DNA of 48,280 bases from Bifidobacterium simiiventris (GTDB taxonomy: Bacteria; Actinomycetota; Actinomycetes; Actinomycetales; Bifidobacteriaceae): positions 1 through 48,280 of the forward strand of contig NZ_JAHBBG010000016.1 of assembly GCF_019331715.1 (NCBI RefSeq), written 5' to 3'. The notes below the pieces were generated by a model. It ran no database searches. It saw nothing but the letters and a program-made list of their open reading frames with translations, and was not told the origin of the DNA. The position numbers were made by a program, and so were the translations under genes. Shown piece by piece: positions 43,142-48,280 of this stretch. Each line of letters opens with the position of its first letter. Position 1 is the first letter of the stretch.

Positions 43142-45388
43142 ATGGCCACACCTTCCAAGCCGCGCACCGAAAGCCCCGAGCGGCTTGCACGCCCGCTGAT
43201 CCGCCTCGCCAAGGCGGGCGGCGTCTCCACCTCATACATCGACCAGCTCGGCACCTACGTCGAGATCGAAGACGACGTGCTCGTCAACGTGCTCGCCGCG
43301 CTCGGCATCGACGCATCCAGCGATGCGGCCATCAAGCAGTCCCTCGCCGCGATCGAAACCGCCAAGAGCGAACGTTTGCTGCCTGAACCGACCATCGTCA
43401 TCATCGAAGGCAAATCAGTCACGATCACCCTGCATTGCGGCGACGATAACGCAACCGTTGGCAACCCCGGCAGCATCGACGACGAACCGAACGCGACGAT
43501 CCTCTTCGAGGACGGCCACGAATCGCACGCCGACCAGGCCGACATCCTACCCAGCATCGATTCGGGAGACCGCTTCCTCATCCTGCCCGACGACCTGCCG
43601 ATCGGCTACCACACGCTGCGCGTGACATACGGCGAGCGCCACGAGGAGGCGACGCTGATCGTCGCGCCGGCGAGCATCCCCGTGCCAGCCGCCGTGGCCG
43701 AACGCCCGCGCTGGGGCTGGATGGACCAGCTGTACACCACGCGTTCCGCCGAGTCGTGGGGCGTGGGCGACTACGGTGACCTGCGCCGCCTCGCCGCCGA
43801 CGCGGGCGAGAAATCAGGCGCGGACTTCCTGCTCATCAACCCGATCCACGCGTGCGCGCCGATCCCGCCGCTCGAGCCGTCGCCGTATCTGCCGGAATCG
43901 CGGCGCTTCCTCAACGTCACGTACATCCGCCCGCAGGACATCCCCGAGTACGAGACGCTGCCCGCCGCCGACCGGGCGCGCGTCGACGCGCTGCACGATT
44001 CGGTCGCCGCGCGCAACGACGACCCGCAGCCGCTCGACATCAACGCGTCGTGGGAGGCGAAGCGTGCGGCATTGCGCATCATCTTCGATCATGCTGCCGC
44101 ACAAGCCAACGATGGCATCGCCAACGATCGCAAGGCCGCGTTCGAGCGGTTCAAGGAGCAGGCCGGCCCCGATCTGGACGCGTTCGCCACGTGGTGCGTC
44201 GCGTTCGAGGTGTGGGGCGCGCCGTGGGAGCCGGATTCGTGGCACGACAAGTACGACCGCGACTCTCCCGAGGTGGCCGAGCTGGTGGCCGATCACCGCG
44301 ACCTGTTCGAGTTCAACCGTTGGCTGCAGTGGATCGCGGATGAGCAGGTGGCCGCCGCGCAGACCGCGGCGAAGGAGTCGGGCATGGCGCTCGGCCTGAT
44401 GCAGGACATGGCCGTGGGCGTGCACATGCTCGGCGTGGACGCGTGGTGGAATCCGGAGCGTTTCGCGCTGGGCGGGGTAACGGTCGGCTGCCCGCCGGAC
44501 TTCTACAACCAGCAGGGTCAGGATTGGGGCCAGCCGCCGTTCAACCCGCATCACTTGGAGGAGACGGGCTACCGCGTATACCGCGAGATGGTGCACGCCA
44601 TGTTCGCGCATGCCGGCGCGGTGCGCATCGACCATGTGCTCGGCCTGTTCCGCCTGTGGTGGATCCCGCAGGGCAAGGGCGCGAAGGGCGGCGCGTACGT
44701 GACGTACAACCATGAGGCAATGCTCGCGGTGCTGGCCATCGAGGCGACGCGCGCGAACGGCATGGTGATCGGCGAGGATCTGGGCACGGTGCCTGACTAC
44801 GTTCGCGACGTGCTTGCGGCGCACGGCGTGTTCGGCACGGACGTGGAATGGTTCTCGCGCGTGGACAATTCACCGAACGCGGGCGACCCGTATTCGCCGC
44901 CGAGCGACTATCGCAGGCAGGCGATGGCATCGGTCACCACGCACGATCTGCCGCCGACCGCGGGATACCTCGAGTTCGAGCACGTGAAGCTGCGCAAGGA
45001 ACTGGGGCTGCTGTCGTCGTCGGTCGAAGAGTTCCAGGCGTCGGCCGAGGCTGAACGTCGGGCGATGATCGAACTGCTGGTCGGCGGCGGATGGCTTGCC
45101 GCCGACGTTGCGAACGATGTCGCCGCCGGCAACGTCGAGGCACACATCCAGCAGATCGTCGAGGCGATGCACCGCATGCTGCTGGACACGCCGTCGCTGC
45201 TGCGTCAGGCCACGCTGATGGACGGCGTCGGGCAACGTCAGTCGGTCAACCAGCCGGGCACATCGAGCGAATACCCGAACTGGCGCATCCCGTTGACCGA
45301 TTCGGACGGCCACGTCGTGCACACCGACGATGTCTTCGCCAACCCGCGCGTGCTCTCCCTGTCCGCCGTCATGCGCGGCGAGAAATAA
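43142..45388 (+). CDS. malQ: 4-alpha-glucanotransferase (amylomaltase, GH77)
   Basis: 748 residues from ATG 43142, with AGGAG about eight bases upstream. An N-terminal beta-rich extension of about 190 residues precedes the catalytic barrel, as in bifidobacterial enzymes. The catalytic block has RWGWMDQLYTTRSAESWGVG, the nucleophile Asp in RIDHVLGLFR (D497), the acid/base Glu in MVIGEDLGT (E545) and the stabilising Asp in TTHDLPPTAGY (D602). The enzyme moves maltosyl and longer glucan units between chains, feeding maltodextrin use. It follows the pilus regulatory gap divergently and shares a 13-base motif with it. A long hairpin follows the stop. Confidence 0.95.
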   Translation: MATPSKPRTESPERLARPLIRLAKAGGVSTSYIDQLGTYVEIEDDVLVNVLAALGIDASSDAAIKQSLAAIETAKSERLLPEPTIVIIEGKSVTITLHCGDDNATVGNPGSIDDEPNATILFEDGHESHADQADILPSIDSGDRFLILPDDLPIGYHTLRVTYGERHEEATLIVAPASIPVPAAVAERPRWGWMDQLYTTRSAESWGVGDYGDLRRLAADAGEKSGADFLLINPIHACAPIPPLEPSPYLPESRRFLNVTYIRPQDIPEYETLPAADRARVDALHDSVAARNDDPQPLDINASWEAKRAALRIIFDHAAAQANDGIANDRKAAFERFKEQAGPDLDAFATWCVAFEVWGAPWEPDSWHDKYDRDSPEVAELVADHRDLFEFNRWLQWIADEQVAAAQTAAKESGMALGLMQDMAVGVHMLGVDAWWNPERFALGGVTVGCPPDFYNQQGQDWGQPPFNPHHLEETGYRVYREMVHAMFAHAGAVRIDHVLGLFRLWWIPQGKGAKGGAYVTYNHEAMLAVLAIEATRANGMVIGEDLGTVPDYVRDVLAAHGVFGTDVEWFSRVDNSPNAGDPYSPPSDYRRQAMASVTTHDLPPTAGYLEFEHVKLRKELGLLSSSVEEFQASAEAERRAMIELLVGGGWLAADVANDVAAGNVEAHIQQIVEAMHRMLLDTPSLLRQATLMDGVGQRQSVNQPGTSSEYPNWRIPLTDSDGHVVHTDDVFANPRVLSLSAVMRGEK

Positions 45389-45438
45389 GCGATCAGGTCA
45401 GTGCCTCTCCCGCCGGCCAATCACTAACTGCCGCCGCC

Positions 45439-45500
45439 CGAAGGTCCGGTGGTGTTGCGCATGGAACGTCACACTCGTGCGCAACACCGCCGGACCTTCG
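45439..45500. terminator. Long hairpin after malQ
   Basis: CGAAGGTCCGGTGGTG at the left arm (45439-45461) pairs with 45478-45500 over 23 bp with one wobble mismatch and a 16-base loop. It lies 51 bp past the stop. The arm length is more than a terminator needs, so an insertion-derived palindrome is possible. Confidence 0.7.
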
Positions 45501-45551
45501 CATCTCGCCTACACATCGCACGCATCATTCCGACCACACACGATATGACAT

Positions 45552-45577
45552 TAATTATCATTTTGAAATGATAATTA
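45552..45577. promoter_or_regulatory. Perfect 26-bp palindromic operator at the AbiE-like promoter
   Basis: TAATTATCATTT, then TG, then AAATGATAATTA. It ends two bases before the TATACT -10 (45580-45585), so a bound dimer would block RNA polymerase. The HTH protein of the following gene is the obvious candidate to bind it. Confidence 0.8.
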
Positions 45578-45579
45578 TG

Positions 45580-45585
45580 TATACT
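45580..45585 (+). promoter_or_regulatory. TATACT -10 with likely leaderless start
   Basis: TATACT is followed by six bases and the ATG at 45592. The same -10 and spacing occur at 32060-32065 before the HTH-nucleotidyltransferase gene. No ribosome binding site is present. Confidence 0.6.
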
Positions 45586-45591
45586 TTCTAT

Positions 45592-46299
45592 ATGGCAGTA
45601 CAAACCGACGAGCGGCTTTTCACCCCGGCGGAAGTCGCTGACAGACTCGGGGTGAGCGTGAACCGGGTGCAAGCGATGGTCCGCGCCGGCCAGTTGCAAA
45701 GCGTACCTGTCAACTCAAGAATCCGCCTCATCCCCTTACGATCCATGCTCCATGCCCGAGCCTATATCGGGCACAGCGGCCGCCCTTACGCCGAGCGAAC
45801 ATCGATCGCCGTACTGTACACACTGTCAGGATCGCATATCAACTGGCTAACCAAACAGCAGAACTATCGGATGAGACGGCAGCTCGCCGGAACGGATGTG
45901 GATACGCTCATACGCAACCTGCGCAATCGCGGAATTGTCCGCGAATATCAAGCAAGCGACAAAGTCGTAGCCGCCGTACGAAACTCGATACAGGAATCCG
46001 CGTCTTCTCCAGATATACGGCAACAGTTGCAACTGATGGCAACGGACATGGCCGAAGGCTACATAACGCCGGAAGGCCTGAGGAGCATAGAACGCCAGTA
46101 CCGTCTGAATAACGATCTGAAACCGACAAAAATACGGTTCCACGTATCCCAGTACATCAATCAACAAAACGGAACATCACTCACAGCGTTCGCCGCCATC
46201 GACCTAGCGGAATCAACCGATATTCGCGAGCGCATCGCCGGACGAAACGCATTGGCCGAATTGTTATCCGCTTATCAGAAAGAGACCAATTATGAATAA
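45592..46299 (+). CDS. HTH-domain protein, antitoxin-like, paired with AbiEii-like gene
   Basis: 235 residues. The N terminus has an excisionase/MerR-type helix-turn-helix (FTPAEVADRLGVSVNRVQAM), and RAGQLQSVPVNSRIRLIP fits the wing. The rest is helical, rich in charged residues, and unlike any family I can name. The start is taken as ATG 45592 after the TATACT -10; ATG 45577 lies within the palindrome. The next gene overlaps by eight bases. The arrangement, a regulator followed by a nucleotidyltransferase under a palindromic operator, suggests an autoregulated toxin-antitoxin or abortive-infection module of AbiE type, though the sequence is not a typical AbiEi. Confidence 0.7.
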   Translation: MAVQTDERLFTPAEVADRLGVSVNRVQAMVRAGQLQSVPVNSRIRLIPLRSMLHARAYIGHSGRPYAERTSIAVLYTLSGSHINWLTKQQNYRMRRQLAGTDVDTLIRNLRNRGIVREYQASDKVVAAVRNSIQESASSPDIRQQLQLMATDMAEGYITPEGLRSIERQYRLNNDLKPTKIRFHVSQYINQQNGTSLTAFAAIDLAESTDIRERIAGRNALAELLSAYQKETNYE

Positions 46300-47080
46300 T
46301 CCGACCGCGCCGGTACCAGCGCAAACGCATCCGTGGTCGACCGTATTCCAGCTAGCAAAACAAACCGAAGATCCGACTTCATGGCGACTGGCCGGCGGGC
46401 TCATGGTGCAGCTGCACGCATTCATGCGCGGGCAGGAAAGCCGCGCCACCGCAGATGCAGACTTTCTGGTCGATGTACTGACTCACGCGAACGGAGTCCG
46501 GCACGTGAAAAATCTGTTGTCGGACATGGGATTTGTGCTAGAGGCTGGCACTTTGACCAAGTACACAACACGAATGAGACGGGGAAATGATGTAGTTGAT
46601 TTGTTAGTCGACAATCATCTGTCACCATTCCTGCAGCCAAGAAGCGAAATCAATGGTCTACGTCTACTGGGCATGCCCGGTTCGAGGAAAGCTGTCTCTC
46701 GCAGTATGCTGGTCGATCTTCGCAATGGTGACCAAGCTGCAACAATCTGCGTGCCAGATCTGCTCGGAGCATTGCTGATGAAAGCGGCATCATATCGAGA
46801 AACAAGTCAGTTTGGACGGGAACGACATTTGGCGGACGCGATGAGATTGGCCTCTCTCATCGATGAGCCGGAAGAGGAACTCGCCCGATTGGACAATCGC
46901 AGCCCCAGCGACCGACGTAATGTACGCACTCTGAAAACCATGCTGTTGGAAGGTGATGACAGCGAGTATTCCGCAAGTCTGTCATTGCAGGAACACGATG
47001 CGGCGATCGCAACGATCCGAGAACTGTCCAGATTGCTGGAAATGCCGCGACGGAGCGGCCGGACAGCCGACTTTCTGTAA
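46292..47080 (+). CDS. AbiEii-like nucleotidyltransferase, toxin candidate
   Basis: 262 residues. WRLAGGLMVQLHAFM and RATADADFLVDVL give the G-G and R-x-T-x-D-x-D pattern of the AbiEii/type IV toxin nucleotidyltransferase fold (expected form T-x-D-(I/A)-D). A helical domain with KAASYRETSQFGRERHLADA, typical of the family's C-terminal K/R-D motif, follows. Such toxins transfer nucleotides to tRNA or other targets. The ATG at 46292 overlaps the stop of the HTH gene. No terminator is evident downstream. It looks intact. Confidence 0.75.
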   Translation: MNNPTAPVPAQTHPWSTVFQLAKQTEDPTSWRLAGGLMVQLHAFMRGQESRATADADFLVDVLTHANGVRHVKNLLSDMGFVLEAGTLTKYTTRMRRGNDVVDLLVDNHLSPFLQPRSEINGLRLLGMPGSRKAVSRSMLVDLRNGDQAATICVPDLLGALLMKAASYRETSQFGRERHLADAMRLASLIDEPEEELARLDNRSPSDRRNVRTLKTMLLEGDDSEYSASLSLQEHDAAIATIRELSRLLEMPRRSGRTADFL

Positions 47081-47192
47081 ACGGCCCTCATCCTTTATCC
47101 CTGACAGGTGGGTGGGTGTCCATACAGTATGTACGAACGCCCACGAACTCAGTCAAAGTCCCAGCTAAACGGATATCTGCACGCCCCTGCGC

Positions 47193-47513
47193 TCATCCCA
47201 GCCGACGCATGGCCTCCTTGTATACTGCGGCTTCATCACGCACCGAGACGACGAGGACGCGCATCACGGATTCAGCTCGCTCCAACCTGTAAATCACGCG
47301 GATGCCGTCGCCTTTGAGTTTGACCTTGAAACATCCCGTCAGGTTATCCCCGCGTTTGTTGCCCAACGGCTTGCCGTAACCGCCTTCGGTGAATGGCAAC
47401 GGATTTTGCACCACTTTGTCCAACGCCAGATACACATGACTTTTCGCGGGTTCCCGCAGCTTGGCGATGTCCTTCCGCGCATCTTTGGTAAATTCCATCG
47501 TCCAATCGTTCAT
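47193..47513 (-). CDS. RelE/ParE-family toxin
   Basis: 106 residues with the compact alpha-beta RelE fold: WTMEFTKDARKDIAKL at the start, then KPLGNKRGDNLTGCFKVKLK and GIRVIYRLE, ending in VSVRDEAAVYKEAMRRL. The Arg residues of the C-terminal strands fit ribosome-dependent mRNA interferases, but the exact subfamily is not resolved. It overlaps the antitoxin gene upstream by ATGA (47510-47513). Confidence 0.85.
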   Translation of the reverse strand: MNDWTMEFTKDARKDIAKLREPAKSHVYLALDKVVQNPLPFTEGGYGKPLGNKRGDNLTGCFKVKLKGDGIRVIYRLERAESVMRVLVVSVRDEAAVYKEAMRRLG

Positions 47514-47818
47514 TCGAATTCCACCTCATATCCGTCGTCGATTGGCCGATAATCCTTGCCGAACACATCATCTCTGCTCAGCCGCGTGCCGTCGTCACGC
47601 TTTTCGCGTTCCATTGCCTCGAGGTACAGCGCGAAGTCCTCTTCAGCTTCGGTGAATCGCTTGTAGTCGTCCATGCTGATAATGACGGCGGCCGGCTGGT
47701 TGTTCTTGAGCACCACGACCGGCTTGTCGTTGCCGACTTTGGCGAACGCCTTGCTCGCGCCGCCGTGGTTGAACACGCTGATGGGGACCAAGTTATCAAT
47801 CAGATCGGCAGCCTTCAT
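47510..47818 (-). CDS. Phd/YefM-family antitoxin
   Basis: 102 residues from ATG 47818, with GGAGG upstream; a longer reading frame lacks a site. The N-terminal half has the Phd DNA-binding fold (ISVFNHGGASKAFAKV, PVVVLKNNQPAAVIISM), and the charged C terminus (DFALYLEAMEREKRDD and beyond) would wrap the toxin. Such antitoxins also repress their operon. The two genes are translationally coupled. Confidence 0.88.
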   Translation of the reverse strand: MKAADLIDNLVPISVFNHGGASKAFAKVGNDKPVVVLKNNQPAAVIISMDDYKRFTEAEEDFALYLEAMEREKRDDGTRLSRDDVFGKDYRPIDDGYEVEFE

Positions 47819-48194
47819 TTTTTCCTCCGATTTATATAGCAAATTTGAATACAAATCCATAGTACATCGCCTTTCCGGCAGTCAAGAAACCGCCAATCGC
47901 TCGTCCATACGGCACACGCGGCATCCGCGCCGCCCCGGCTTCCCCGTGAAGCCAAGTAGGGCAAGCATAGACGATTGCGGCCGCTCACCAGCGATTTTTC
48001 GACCCATGTGGTCGAACGGTCAATTTCCGCAGAAAATAGCCGTTTTACGGCCGCAAAAACAATGTGGATAACTCATACAGCAATCCACATCGCCATTATC
48101 ATCCCCTCCCATCAAAAACTCCCCACTTAACAAAACAAATATCTATACATTCCGTGCACTATTTTTTGTACATCAATAGTATAAAATGATGTAC
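47819..48194. other. Intergenic gap before the second DUF4143-type ATPase
   Basis: No gene is supported. A single TGTGGATAA (about 48063) matches a DnaA box but is alone. The region ends with the operator-like inverted repeat at 48167-48195. Confidence 0.5.
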
Positions 48195-48195
48195 A
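48167..48195. promoter_or_regulatory. TGTACATCA/TGATGTACA inverted repeat around a -10
   Basis: TGTACATCA (48167-48175) and TGATGTACA (48187-48195) are exact 9-bp arms. The 11-base spacer contains TATAAA (48180-48185), so binding would cover the promoter. The right arm reaches the ATG at 48195, which is probably leaderless. Confidence 0.7.
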
Positions 48196-48280
48196 TGACA
48201 GACTACATCCCCCGCCCCCTGGCCGAGACGATCCTCAACGCGAGGCGCAAGACCGTGATCCTCGAAGGCGCACGCGCGGT
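48195..48280 (+). CDS. DUF4143-type AAA ATPase, N-terminal fragment
   Basis: The first 28 residues, with MTDYIPRPLAETILNARRKT followed by VILEGARAV, run off the window; GARAVGKT would be the expected Walker A. This is the usual start of the DUF4143 ATPases and a second copy of the type seen at 24003-25313. ATG 48195 is chosen because it lies nine bases after the TATAAA -10; ATGs at 48186 and 48189 are too close. The rest is not visible. Confidence 0.65.
   Translation, partial: MTDYIPRPLAETILNARRKTVILEGARA

Noticed and set aside
48062..48071. TGTGGATAA, a perfect DnaA-box match
   Set aside because: A single site without a cluster, AT-rich unwinding element or dnaA/dnaN neighbours; not an origin.

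Overview
The window looks like chromosome from a Bifidobacterium or a close high-GC Gram-positive relative. The reasons are the overall G+C richness, strong GGAG-type ribosome binding sites, a two-pilin locus with a class C sortase, a 4-alpha-glucanotransferase of the bifidobacterial type, and a run of secreted proteins built from NPNSGEHFYT-type repeats, which are common in bifidobacteria. Genus assignment is by recognition, not by database search.

Layout. 1-127: 3' end of an ISL3-like insertion sequence. 229-16349: a cell-envelope polysaccharide region. It holds an LTA-synthase-like phosphoglycerol transferase, two GT2 glycosyltransferases, an ABC-2 polysaccharide exporter (permease and ATPase) followed on the same strand by a GT4-like and a giant four-domain glycosyltransferase, and two polytopic membrane proteins. 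16417-23212: five secreted or membrane-anchored proteins, four of which share one wall-associated repeat. They carry no recognised enzyme, an L,D-transpeptidase, a C39-like cysteine peptidase and a GH25 lysozyme domain, so this is a peptidoglycan-remodelling cluster. 23630-25835: tRNA-Asn with a perfect terminator, a four-copy inverted-repeat array, a DUF4143-type ATPase, and dense short repeats.

25835-30416: an FtsX-type permease coupled to an ABC ATPase that has lost its Walker A motif, then a LytR-CpsA-Psr enzyme. 30550-41801: a sortase-assembled pilus locus on the minus strand (tip adhesin, major pilin, class C sortase). It is split by a block carrying an HTH-nucleotidyltransferase/HEPN toxin-antitoxin pair and two AT-rich membrane-protein genes of unknown function. 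Copies of one palindromic GAGGGAG element sit at each pilus gene junction and have become part of the sortase coding sequence.

41802-43141: a 1.3-kb regulatory gap with a C13 tract, an 11-copy octanucleotide repeat, an extended -10 facing the pilus genes, and a 13-base motif repeated upstream of the 4-alpha-glucanotransferase gene (43142-45388). 45592-48280: an AbiE-like pair with a palindromic operator, a RelE/Phd-like pair, and the start of a second DUF4143-type ATPase.

The main hypothesis is that the pilus tip protein carries a starch-binding-module-like domain spliced into a Cna-B domain, under slippage-prone and LacI-like control next to malQ. This would be a phase-variable pilus for holding alpha-glucan, coupled to alpha-glucan metabolism. 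The sequence motifs are visible; the binding function and the switching are inference.
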